From NCBI GenBank assembly GCA_019424865.1, contig JAHYYS010000054.1, forward strand, positions 1 through 18,003: a DNA stretch of 18,003 nt. Direction: 5' to 3'. The position numbers and the translations under genes were made by a program. The stretch is from a bacterium. GTDB lineage: Bacteria > Bacillota > Clostridia > Oscillospirales > Oscillospiraceae. Below are positions 1 through 7,040 of this stretch, in pieces; positions within the stretch are counted from its first letter, which is position 1, and each line of letters opens with the position of its first letter. Under the pieces are notes generated by a model. It was not told where the DNA came from, ran no database searches, and saw only the letters and a program-made list of their open reading frames with translations.

Positions 1-43
1 ATTCGATTTTGGAAGGGAAGGGGCGCAATGACCTGTGCCCTTC

Positions 44-92
44 GCAGGGGCGGCTATCAGCCGCCCGCCGGGCGCATAGTATGCGCCCCTGC
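44..92. repeat. Three-stem palindromic intergenic element
   Basis: Direct reading shows an outer 7-bp stem (44-50 with 86-92) that encloses two hairpins: GGCGGCT/AGCCGCC (49-65, 3-nt loop) and GGGCGCAT/ATGCGCCC (70-88, 3-nt loop). The outer and inner arms overlap by a base or two, so the folds compete slightly. There is no U tract, so it is not a classical terminator. It sits in the non-coding stretch before murE. The layout recalls REP-like or other small structured intergenic elements, but I recognise no named family. Confidence 0.6.
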
Positions 93-165
93 ACGCCTGT
101 TCTACGCGGCTCGGGCTGGTCTCCGGACCGCCCTGTGCTCCGCTTCGCAACCCTTCGGTTTTTCG

Positions 166-210
166 CCCTCGCTCCGGTCCATCCGCGCTGCTCCGCACGC
201 CTCCGCGCTT
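166..210. repeat. Dispersed copy of the murG-murA tandem repeat core
   Basis: The 16-mer CCCTCGCTCCGGTCCA at 166-181 is identical to positions 5525-5540 and 5660-5675 in the tandem array between murG and murA. The match continues more loosely through a shared CGCTGCTC and a shared CGCTT to about 210. The rest of 93-252 is GC-rich with no convincing gene: the open frames through it have biased, low-complexity translations. A small hairpin, CACCC (233-237) with GGGTG (243-247), overlaps the murE Shine-Dalgarno. Confidence 0.6.
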
Positions 211-252
211 CTGCTTAGAGAGAATAAAACTGCACCCTTGAGGGGTGACGCC

Positions 253-1740
253 ATGAAACTGCGAGACCTGCTCTCAGGAGTTCCCCTCACGGGGACAGCG
301 GCAGACCCGGAAATGGAAATTTCTTCTATTTCGGAAGACACACGGACGCTGAGGCCCGGCGCGCTGTTTGCGGCGCTGACGGGGGAGAAGACAGACGGAC
401 ACCAATATATCCGCCAGGCGGTGGAGCTGGGGGCGGCGGCGGTGCTGTGCCGCGTGCCGCCGCCGGAGCCGGGACCGTGGCTGACCGCGGAGGATACCCG
501 GCTTGCCTACGCCCTGATCTGCGCCAACTGGTTTGGCCGGCCGGGGGACCGCATGACGCTGGCCGCCGTCACCGGCACCAACGGGAAGACAACCACCACC
601 CAGCTGCTCAAGGAGCTGCTGGAGGGGGTGCTGGGCACCAAGGTGGGCCTGATCGGCACAAACCGGAACCTGATCGGCGGGGAGGAGCTGCCCGCCCACC
701 GCACCACGCCGGGGAGCTATGAGCTCCAGGCCCTGCTGCGCCGGATGGCGGACGCAGGGTGTACCCATGTGGTGATGGAGGCATCCTCCCATGCGCTGGT
801 GCAGCACCGGACCGCCGGGCTGACCTTTGCTGTGGGGGTGTTCACCAACCTGACCCAGGATCACCTGGACTACCACCGCACCATGGAGGCGTACCGCCGG
901 GCCAAAGGCCTGCTGTTTGACCAGTGCCGCAGAGCGGTGCTGAATCTGGACGACGAGGCGGGCCGGTGGTATGAGAAGCGGATTCCCTGCCCCGCCTTTA
1001 CCTATTCGGAAAACCGGGCTCAGGCCGATTTGACGGCCCGGAACATCCGGCTGTTTCCCGGCCATGTGGAGTTCGAGGCCCTGACTTTGGGGGAGCTGGT
1101 GCGGATTCACCTGCCCATTCCCGGCGGCTTTTCCATCTATAACGCCCTGGCCGCCCTGGCCGCGGGGCTGTGCCTGGGACTGGCGCTGCCGGATATGGCC
1201 CGGGTGATGCGCACCGTGCACGGGGTGAAGGGCCGGGTGGAGGTGGTGCCGGTGCCCCGGGCCTATACCGTCCTGATTGACTACGCCCACAGCCCCAATG
1301 CCCTGGAAAATATCCTCACCACGGCGCGGGACTTTACGGCGGGCCGGCTGATCTGCCTGTTCGGATGCGGCGGGGACCGGGATAGAGCCAAGCGCCCCAT
1401 TATGGGGGCGGTCGCCCGGGAGCTGGCCGATTTGACGGTGGTGACCTCTGACAACCCCCGCACGGAGCGGCCCGAGGCCATCATTTCCGATATTCTGGCC
1501 GGAATGGGAGAGAGCCGGGAGGGGATTCATGTGGAGCCCGACCGGCGCAGGGCCATTGGCTGGGCGCTGGCCCAGGGCCAGCCGGGGGATGTGATTGTGC
1601 TGGCCGGAAAGGGGCACGAGACCTATCAGGAGATCGACGGCGTGCAGTATCCTATGGACGAGCGGGAAATTGTAGCCGACTGGTTCCGACAGGAAAGCCG
1701 ACAAGATAGGACTGGAAATGTGCCCGCCGGCGTAGTATAA
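253..1740 (+). CDS. murE: UDP-N-acetylmuramoyl-L-alanyl-D-glutamate--2,6-diaminopimelate ligase
   Basis: Cytoplasmic Mur ligase that adds the third stem-peptide residue to UDP-MurNAc-L-Ala-D-Glu using ATP. The 495-residue product has the usual MurE length. The ATP-binding GTNGKTT loop is at residues 108-114. The DNPR motif at 400-403, followed by TERPEA, is the signature that points to meso-diaminopimelate rather than L-lysine as substrate. The C-terminal ligase domain ends with the LAGKGHETYQ block. I chose ATG 253 because GAGGGGTG lies just upstream and the family N-terminus (KLRDLL) begins there; the open frame reaches back to base 28 but only through low-complexity sequence. It is first in the visible dcw run, with mraY next and murF missing between them. 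The last codons run into a palindrome that includes the stop codon. Confidence 0.97.
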   Translation: MKLRDLLSGVPLTGTAADPEMEISSISEDTRTLRPGALFAALTGEKTDGHQYIRQAVELGAAAVLCRVPPPEPGPWLTAEDTRLAYALICANWFGRPGDRMTLAAVTGTNGKTTTTQLLKELLEGVLGTKVGLIGTNRNLIGGEELPAHRTTPGSYELQALLRRMADAGCTHVVMEASSHALVQHRTAGLTFAVGVFTNLTQDHLDYHRTMEAYRRAKGLLFDQCRRAVLNLDDEAGRWYEKRIPCPAFTYSENRAQADLTARNIRLFPGHVEFEALTLGELVRIHLPIPGGFSIYNALAALAAGLCLGLALPDMARVMRTVHGVKGRVEVVPVPRAYTVLIDYAHSPNALENILTTARDFTAGRLICLFGCGGDRDRAKRPIMGAVARELADLTVVTSDNPRTERPEAIISDILAGMGESREGIHVEPDRRRAIGWALAQGQPGDVIVLAGKGHETYQEIDGVQYPMDEREIVADWFRQESRQDRTGNVPAGVV

Positions 1741-1784
1741 TAATATGCCAACGCCTCGGCGTATGCCGGCCGGCGGCATTATAC
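1735..1784. repeat. Palindromic element overlapping the murE stop
   Basis: GTATAAT (1735-1741, containing the TAA stop of murE) pairs with ATTATAC (1778-1784). Inside lie ACGCC/GGCGT (1751-1762), an ATGCC/GGCAT pair (1745-1749 with 1775-1779) and a GCCGGCCGGC run. It separates murE from the mraY ribosome-binding site. There is no U tract, so it is more likely an RNA-stability or repeat element than a terminator. Its function is unknown. Confidence 0.5.
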
Positions 1785-1813
1785 GAGAGAAAGAGAGCAG
1801 GGAGGTTTCCCAA

Positions 1814-2803
1814 ATGACATATATCCTCAGCTTCATTGTGGCCTTCGGCGTGGCCGCCATTATAGGTCAGATTCTGATTCCGGTGCTGCGGCGCCTGAAG
1901 GCGGGGCAGTCCATCCGGGAGGACGGCCCCACCTGGCACATGGCCAAACAGGGCACGCCCACCATGGGCGGCCTGATGTTTATTGCGGCCATTGCCGTAT
2001 CCATGATGACAGCGGGCTGGGAGCAGTTCAGCAGGGGAAACCGCACCCACCTCTATGTATTCCTGTTCGCCCTGGTGTTCGGCGTGATTGGTCTGATTGA
2101 CGATTTTCAAAAGCTGCGCCACCGGGCCAACGAGGGGCTGACCGCCCCCCAGAAGTTTTTGCTCCAGCTGGCGGCGGCCATTTTGTTTACCCTGCTGCTG
2201 CGGCGGGAGGGCTATCTGACAGCGGATCTGTACATTCCCTTCCTCAATGTGGAGCTGGTGGGGATCCCCTGGATTGTCTTTATGGTGTTTGCCGCCTTTG
2301 TGATGGTGGGCACCGTGAACGCGGTAAACCTCACCGACGGCATTGACGGCCTGGCCACGGGGGTCACCATTCCGGTTGCGATTTTCTATATGGCGGTGGC
2401 CGCCTGGTACGGCCGGGAGGACGTGGGACTGCTGGCCGCTGCGCTGGCGGGGGGGCTGTCCGCCTTCCTGATCTACAATTTTCACCCGGCGAAGGTGTTC
2501 ATGGGCGACACCGGATCCCTGTTTTTGGGGGGGATGGTGTGCGGTCTGGCCTTTGCCCTGGATATCCCCCTGATCATCCCCGTGGTGGGGCTGGTGTATG
2601 TGCTGGAGGTCCTGTCCGACATCATTCAGGTGGTCTACTTCAAAAAGACCCACGGCAAACGCTTTTTCCGCATGGCTCCCCTGCATCACCACCTGGAGAT
2701 GGGGGGATGGAGCGAGACCAAGCTGTTCTGTGTCTTTTCCGGCGCCACGCTGCTGCTGTGCCTGCTGGCCTTCCTGGGGGTTATGAACCGCTACCCCGTG
2801 TGA
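1814..2803 (+). CDS. mraY: Phospho-N-acetylmuramoyl-pentapeptide-transferase
   Basis: Integral membrane enzyme that moves phospho-MurNAc-pentapeptide from UDP to undecaprenyl phosphate, forming lipid I. The 329-residue product is polytopic, with about ten hydrophobic segments. Family motifs visible are GTPTMGG near 47-53, IDDFQK at 95-100, NLTDGIDG at 172-179, GDTGS at 231-235 and the HHHLE block at 291-295; the Asp residues are the Mg-binding and catalytic positions. ATG 1814 was chosen because GGGAGG precedes it and the protein starts directly in the first membrane segment. An in-frame ATG at 1745 lies inside the upstream palindrome and would add a charged non-family tail. In most relatives murD follows; here ftsW does. 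Confidence 0.97.
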   Translation: MTYILSFIVAFGVAAIIGQILIPVLRRLKAGQSIREDGPTWHMAKQGTPTMGGLMFIAAIAVSMMTAGWEQFSRGNRTHLYVFLFALVFGVIGLIDDFQKLRHRANEGLTAPQKFLLQLAAAILFTLLLRREGYLTADLYIPFLNVELVGIPWIVFMVFAAFVMVGTVNAVNLTDGIDGLATGVTIPVAIFYMAVAAWYGREDVGLLAAALAGGLSAFLIYNFHPAKVFMGDTGSLFLGGMVCGLAFALDIPLIIPVVGLVYVLEVLSDIIQVVYFKKTHGKRFFRMAPLHHHLEMGGWSETKLFCVFSGATLLLCLLAFLGVMNRYPV

Positions 2804-2901
2804 GCGCGCGCAGCCGGGAGGAACGTCGCAGCTGGCTGCCTGCCCGGCGTCCGGGTGCGGTTTTGTGCGATTCTCTGCGGCCTTGAAAGGTGGGATCCCA
2901 A
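2804..2901. other. mraY-ftsW gap, the usual murD position
   Basis: A 98-bp GC-rich non-coding spacer where many Firmicutes carry murD. It holds a 6-bp GCAGCC...GGCTGC pairing and a compact hairpin CCCGG-CGT-CCGGG at 2843-2855, then the ftsW Shine-Dalgarno AAAGGTGG (2886-2893). No fragment resembling MurD is readable, so any loss was complete. Confidence 0.4.
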
Positions 2902-4116
2902 TTGGCCCGAAAACCCAAACGCGATTTGACCATGGAGGAGCAGCTGGCCCGGGGCCCGTTGGACCTGCCCTTTTTGATGCTGACCATGCTGCTGATGGGC
3001 ATTGGGCTGATTATGGTGTTCTCCGCCTCCTACGCCTCGGCCTACTATGACCCGACGGTCAGCTCCCCCCTCTACTATATCCAGCGCCAGGCGCTCTTTG
3101 CGGGGGCCGGGGTTGTGATTATGCTTCTGGTCTCCAAAATCAATTACCAGACCTTCCGCGTCCTCTCCATGCCGCTGCTGGTGGGCTCCATCGGCCTGCT
3201 GGTGCTGGTGCTGACGCCGCTGGGCGTCAATATCAACGGAGCCCAGCGCTGGCTGAACATGTTCCTGGTGGCCGGCCCCACCTATCAGCCCTCGGAGATT
3301 GCAAAGGTGGCGGTGATTATCTTCTTTGCCGCCCGGCTGTCCAAGCGGGATACAGAGAAGCACCGGAAGTTTACCAAGCGCACCCTGACCGGCCGCACCC
3401 TGAACCGGCTGGAGCACATCGGCTTTCTGGAGCTGGTGCCCTATGGCCTGGTGCTGGGCATTGTGCTGGGACTGGTGGTGCTGGAGCCCCACATGTCGGG
3501 TACCATCCTGATTATGGTGGGGGCCGGGGCCGTGCTGTTTGCCGCCGGCATCCATCTGGGGTGGTTTGTGGGCGTGGGTTCCCTGGCGGTGGGGGCTCTG
3601 GCCCTGATTATCTTTGCCACCGACTATATGACAAACCGCATCAAGCTGTGGATCAACCCCTGGGAGGATCCCCAGGGCCTGGGCTATCAGACCATCCAGT
3701 CCCTGCTGGCCATCGGCTCCGGGGGCCTGCTGGGCCTGGGCCTGGGCAAGAGCCGCCAGAAGTTTTTGTACATCCCGGAGCCGGAAAACGACTTCGTGTT
3801 TCCCATTGTGGTGGAGGAGCTGGGCTTTGTGGGCGGGGCCATTGTGCTGATCCTCTTCGCCCTGCTGATTCTGCGGGGATACTGGCTGGCCCTCCACGCC
3901 CGGGATAAGTTTGGAACCCTGACCATTGTGGGTATCATTACGCTGCTGGCGACCCAGGTGTTTTTAAATATCGGGGTGGTCACCAACCTGATTCCCAATA
4001 CGGGCATCTCTCTGCCCTTCTTCAGCTACGGAGGGACGGCCCTGATGATTCATCTGGCGGAGATGGGCATTGTGCTGAGCATCTCCCGGCAGATACCGGC
4101 GCCAAAGAAAGACTGA
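2902..4116 (+). CDS. ftsW: SEDS-family peptidoglycan glycosyltransferase FtsW (or SpoVE)
   Basis: Membrane SEDS polymerase that joins lipid II into glycan strands at the septum with a partner class B PBP. The product is about 404 residues with roughly ten membrane segments. Motifs include QPSEIAK, EPHMSGT, the extracytoplasmic PENDFVF loop with the conserved catalytic-type Asp near residue 297, and IPNTGISLPFFSYGGT at about 364-379. I chose TTG 2902 because AAAGGTGG sits eight bases upstream; the GTG at 2890 overlaps that Shine-Dalgarno, and an ATG at 2932 has none. FtsW and the sporulation paralogue SpoVE cannot be separated from sequence alone. Position between mraY and murG and the lack of another SEDS gene here favour a vegetative role. 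Confidence 0.93.
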   Translation: MARKPKRDLTMEEQLARGPLDLPFLMLTMLLMGIGLIMVFSASYASAYYDPTVSSPLYYIQRQALFAGAGVVIMLLVSKINYQTFRVLSMPLLVGSIGLLVLVLTPLGVNINGAQRWLNMFLVAGPTYQPSEIAKVAVIIFFAARLSKRDTEKHRKFTKRTLTGRTLNRLEHIGFLELVPYGLVLGIVLGLVVLEPHMSGTILIMVGAGAVLFAAGIHLGWFVGVGSLAVGALALIIFATDYMTNRIKLWINPWEDPQGLGYQTIQSLLAIGSGGLLGLGLGKSRQKFLYIPEPENDFVFPIVVEELGFVGGAIVLILFALLILRGYWLALHARDKFGTLTIVGIITLLATQVFLNIGVVTNLIPNTGISLPFFSYGGTALMIHLAEMGIVLSISRQIPAPKKD

Positions 4117-4152
4117 CACATTGATTCGAAATTGGGAGCTGCGGCGCCCGAT

Positions 4153-4201
4153 CCGGCTGACAGGCCAAAACCAGTTTCCAGGCGCGCCTTGGAAAAGCCG
4201 G
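4153..4201. repeat. Nested palindrome between ftsW and murG
   Basis: An outer 6-bp pair CCGGCT (4153-4158) and AGCCGG (4196-4201) encloses an almost perfect palindrome at 4175-4195: TTTCCA, the self-complementary GGCGCGCC, then TTGGAAA. It lies in the 133-bp non-coding gap before murG. There is no U tract. The role is unknown; it could be an mRNA processing site or a repeat remnant. Confidence 0.45.
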
Positions 4202-4249
4202 CACTCCCGCCGTCCCGATTCAGAATTCCACACAGACGAGGTGGTTTCG

Positions 4250-5371
4250 ATGAATATCCTGTTTACCTGCGGCGGCACCGCCGGACACGTCAATCCGGCG
4301 GTGGCGCTGGCCCATATCTTTCAGGAAAAGCACCCCGGCTGCCGCATTTTGTTTGTAGGGGCAGACGGGGGCATGGAGAACAAGCTGGTGCCCAAGGAGG
4401 GCTATCAGATTCGCTCCGTCACCATCACCAATTTCCGCCGCTCCTTCGCCCCGGCGGACGTGGCCCACAACCTGGGGACGCTGGTCAATATGCAGCGCTC
4501 CAAAAAGCAGTCCCGGGCCATTCTGGACGAGTTCAAGCCTGACCTGGTGGTGGGGACGGGGGGATATGCCTCCTTCCCCGTGGTCAGCGAGGCCGCCCGG
4601 CGGGGGATCCCCACCGCGGTCCACGAGTCCAATGCAGTCCCCGGTCTGACCACCAAGGCCCTGTCCCGGGTGGTGGATCGGGTGATGGTGGGCTTTGAGG
4701 ACAGCCGCGCCCACTACGATCACCCGGAGAAGGTGGTGGTGACCGGCACGCCGGTGCGGGCGGACTTCTTCCGCTATACCCGCCGGGAGGCAAGGGAGAA
4801 GCTGGGCTTTGACGACGAGCGGCCGCTGCTGCTGTCCTACTGGGGCTCTCTGGGGGCCGAGGTGATGAACCAGAAGATGGTGGACTTTATCGCCAAGGAG
4901 TGCTATGAGGGGGCCCCTGTGCGCCACATCCACGGCGCGGGCCGGGACTATCCCTGGATGCAGGAGGAGCTTCTGCGCCGGGGCCTGAAGCTGGGGGACA
5001 ACGGTGTGGAGGTGCGGGAATATATCTACGACATGCCCCTGGTGATGGCGGCGGCCGACCTGGTTTTGTGCCGGGCGGGGGCCTCCACCATCTCCGAGCT
5101 CACCGCCATTGCCAAGCCAGCCGTGCTGGTGCCCTCCCCCAATGTAACCGCCAACCACCAGGAGAAAAACGCCCGGGTGCTGTCCGACCAGGGGGCGGCG
5201 GTGTTGCTGCGGGAACAGGACTGTGTGGAGAATACCCTTTATGATACCGCCATGCTGCTGCTGCGGGAGCGGGACCGGCGGGACGCCATGGTGCGCGCCC
5301 TCCAGTCCATGGCAGTGCCCGACGCGGCGGAAAAGATTTATGAGACGCTGATGGAGATCAGCAAAAAGTGA
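4250..5371 (+). CDS. murG: UDP-GlcNAc--lipid I GlcNAc transferase
   Basis: Peripheral membrane GT-B glycosyltransferase that adds GlcNAc to lipid I to make lipid II. The 373-residue length is normal. The N-terminal lipid I-binding Rossmann domain has GGTAGHVNPA at 8-17 and VGTGGYAS at 101-108. The C-terminal UDP-GlcNAc domain has RAGAST at 275-280, SELTAI at 282-287 and NHQEKN at 302-307. The second glycine loop reads WGSLGA (198-203) rather than the more common GGSQGA; the rest of the active-site framework looks intact. ATG 4250 follows GAGGTGG at good spacing. The in-frame extension back to 4121 lacks family similarity. Downstream is a tandem repeat instead of a gene. Confidence 0.95.
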   Translation: MNILFTCGGTAGHVNPAVALAHIFQEKHPGCRILFVGADGGMENKLVPKEGYQIRSVTITNFRRSFAPADVAHNLGTLVNMQRSKKQSRAILDEFKPDLVVGTGGYASFPVVSEAARRGIPTAVHESNAVPGLTTKALSRVVDRVMVGFEDSRAHYDHPEKVVVTGTPVRADFFRYTRREAREKLGFDDERPLLLSYWGSLGAEVMNQKMVDFIAKECYEGAPVRHIHGAGRDYPWMQEELLRRGLKLGDNGVEVREYIYDMPLVMAAADLVLCRAGASTISELTAIAKPAVLVPSPNVTANHQEKNARVLSDQGAAVLLREQDCVENTLYDTAMLLLRERDRRDAMVRALQSMAVPDAAEKIYETLMEISKK

Positions 5372-5377
5372 GCAGAG

Positions 5378-5717
5378 CCCGGTCTGACTCCCGCGCTCCG
5401 GTCCAGGCTCGCTGCTCACGACGGCTCGGCGCTTGGCGGCGGCACGCCTCGCCTGTTCGCGGCGCTCGCCTTCCCTGCGTCTTGGGACGCAGACAGCGCC
5501 GCCGGAGCGGCGCTTGGTCTGCTTCCCTCGCTCCGGTCCAGGCTCACTGCTCACGACGGCTCGGCGCTTGGCGGCGGCACGCCTCGCCTGTTCGCGGCGC
5601 TCGCCTTCCCTGCGTCTTGGGACGCAGACAGCGCCGCCGGAGCGGCGCTTGGTCTGCCTCCCTCGCTCCGGTCCAGGCTTGCTGCTCACGACGGCTCGGC
5701 GCTTGGCATAGGATGGC
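5378..5717. repeat. 135-bp tandem repeat array between murG and murA
   Basis: Two full units of exactly 135 bp (5396-5530 and 5531-5665) differ at about two positions; a partial third unit (5666 to about 5708) and a degenerate leading edge flank them. Each unit can form a 7-bp hairpin CTGCGTC-TTGG-GACGCAG (first copy 5475-5492) and an 8-bp hairpin AGCGCCGC-CGGA-GCGGCGCT (5495-5514). Because 135 is a multiple of three, several frames stay open and look like repetitive Arg/Ala/Ser-rich proteins. I regard these as artefacts: they lack a ribosome-binding site and differ completely between frames. The array fills the 375-bp murG-murA gap. The core reappears upstream of murE. Confidence 0.9.
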
Positions 5718-5746
5718 CTGAATCATAAGGATTTGGAGGCTATCCC

Positions 5747-7012
5747 ATGAGTTGTTATGAAATTTTGGGCGGACGGCCCCTGGAGGGGAGCCTGACCGTC
5801 CAGGGGGCCAAGAACAGCGTGCTGCCCATTCTGGCCGCCGCGCTGCTGGCCCCGGGACAGAGCGTCCTGCACAACTGCCCCCAACTGTCCGACGTATCGG
5901 CCACCTTGGACATTTTGGAGCTGCTGGGGTGCCGGACCAAGCGGGAGGAGGACACCGTCACCGTTGACGCATCCGCCCTGACAGGCAGCGGGATCCCGGA
6001 ACGCCTGATGCGGGAGATGCGCTCCTCGGTCATCTTTCTGGGGGCCCTGCTGGCCCGGACGGGAGAGGCGGAGCTGTGCTACCCCGGCGGCTGCGAGCTG
6101 GGGCCCCGTCCCATCGATCTGCACCTGGCCGCGCTGCGGGATCTGGGGGCGGAGATTCGGGAGGAGCAGGGGTGCCTGTGCTGCCGCAGCGGGCCGGAGG
6201 GCCTGCGGGGACGGCTGCTGTGCCTGTCCATGCCCAGCGTGGGGGCCACGGAGAACGTGATGCTGGCCGCCTGCGGCTGCGACGGGCTGACCACTCTGGT
6301 GGGGGCGGCCCGGGAGCCGGAAATTGTGGATCTTCAGGGCTTCCTGCGCGCCATGGGCGCCCAGGTGTCCGGCGCGGGCAGCTCGGTCATCACCATTCAG
6401 GGCGGACGGCCCCTGCATCCTGCGGAATACCGGGTGATGGGGGATCGGATTGCCGCCGCCACGTACTTATGCGCGGCGGGCGCCGCGGGCGGCCGGATTG
6501 AGCTGACCGGAGCGGAGCCCGACACGCTCACCGCGGTGCTCTCCTGCCTGGAGCAGGCGGGATGCACCCTTTGGACACAGCCGGGCCGGATTGCGGCGGA
6601 GTGCCATACCCCGCTGGGCGGGATTGCGCCGGTGCGCACGGCCCCCTATCCCGGCTTTCCCACCGACGCGCAGGCCATTTTGATGGCGGCCTTGGCGGGG
6701 GGGACCGGCACCACCATGTTTGTGGAAAACATGTTTGCCAGCCGGTACCACCACGTGGATGAGCTGCGCCGCATGGGGGCGGACATCCAGGCCGACGGCC
6801 GGGTGGCGGTGGTCACCGGCAGGGGACGGCTGCACGGGGCCAGTGTGAAAAGCACCGACCTGCGGGGCGGGGCCGCCCTGGTTGTGGCCGCCCTGGGGGC
6901 GGAAGGAGTGACCCGGGTCTCCGGCCTGCGGCATATCCGCCGGGGATATGAGGAGCTGCCCCGCTGTCTGACAGCTCTGGGCGCCCGGATTCAGGAGCTC
7001 CCCGCCGGCTGA
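5747..7012 (+). CDS. murA: UDP-N-acetylglucosamine 1-carboxyvinyltransferase
   Basis: Cytoplasmic EPSP-synthase-fold enzyme that transfers enolpyruvate from PEP to UDP-GlcNAc, the first committed step of peptidoglycan synthesis. The 421-residue product is full length. GAKNS at 20-24 supplies the conserved Lys22-Asn23. The mobile-loop GGCELGPRPIDLH contains Cys116, equivalent to the fosfomycin-targeted Cys115 of E. coli MurA, so the enzyme is not of the Asp-substituted, fosfomycin-insensitive type. A later FPTDAQA block carries the conserved Asp, and DLRGGAALV the conserved Arg. ATG 5747 follows TTGGAGG at normal spacing. A location between murG and divIB is typical for Clostridia. Firmicutes often carry two MurA paralogues, and only one is seen here. 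Confidence 0.95.
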   Translation: MSCYEILGGRPLEGSLTVQGAKNSVLPILAAALLAPGQSVLHNCPQLSDVSATLDILELLGCRTKREEDTVTVDASALTGSGIPERLMREMRSSVIFLGALLARTGEAELCYPGGCELGPRPIDLHLAALRDLGAEIREEQGCLCCRSGPEGLRGRLLCLSMPSVGATENVMLAACGCDGLTTLVGAAREPEIVDLQGFLRAMGAQVSGAGSSVITIQGGRPLHPAEYRVMGDRIAAATYLCAAGAAGGRIELTGAEPDTLTAVLSCLEQAGCTLWTQPGRIAAECHTPLGGIAPVRTAPYPGFPTDAQAILMAALAGGTGTTMFVENMFASRYHHVDELRRMGADIQADGRVAVVTGRGRLHGASVKSTDLRGGAALVVAALGAEGVTRVSGLRHIRRGYEELPRCLTALGARIQELPAG

Positions 7013-7040
7013 AACTGAGGAAACGAGGCAGAGGAACGCC

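Noticed and set aside
28..252. N-terminal extension of murE or a small upstream protein
   Set aside because: The sequence is repeat and palindrome; the family N-terminus and the ribosome-binding site both point to ATG 253.
274..1860. Long minus-strand open frames opposite murE and the other mur genes
   Set aside because: They are shadows caused by high GC at third codon positions: His/Gln/Gly/Pro-rich and without ribosome-binding sites.
4121..4249. murG extension or separate small ORF in the ftsW-murG gap
   Set aside because: No family similarity, contains the nested palindrome, and murG has a good start at 4250.
5368..5721. 117-codon ORF starting GTG that overlaps the murG stop by four bases
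   Set aside because: It runs through the 135-bp tandem repeat, whose length is a multiple of three, so several frames are open at once. There is no Shine-Dalgarno before it and the translation is low complexity.
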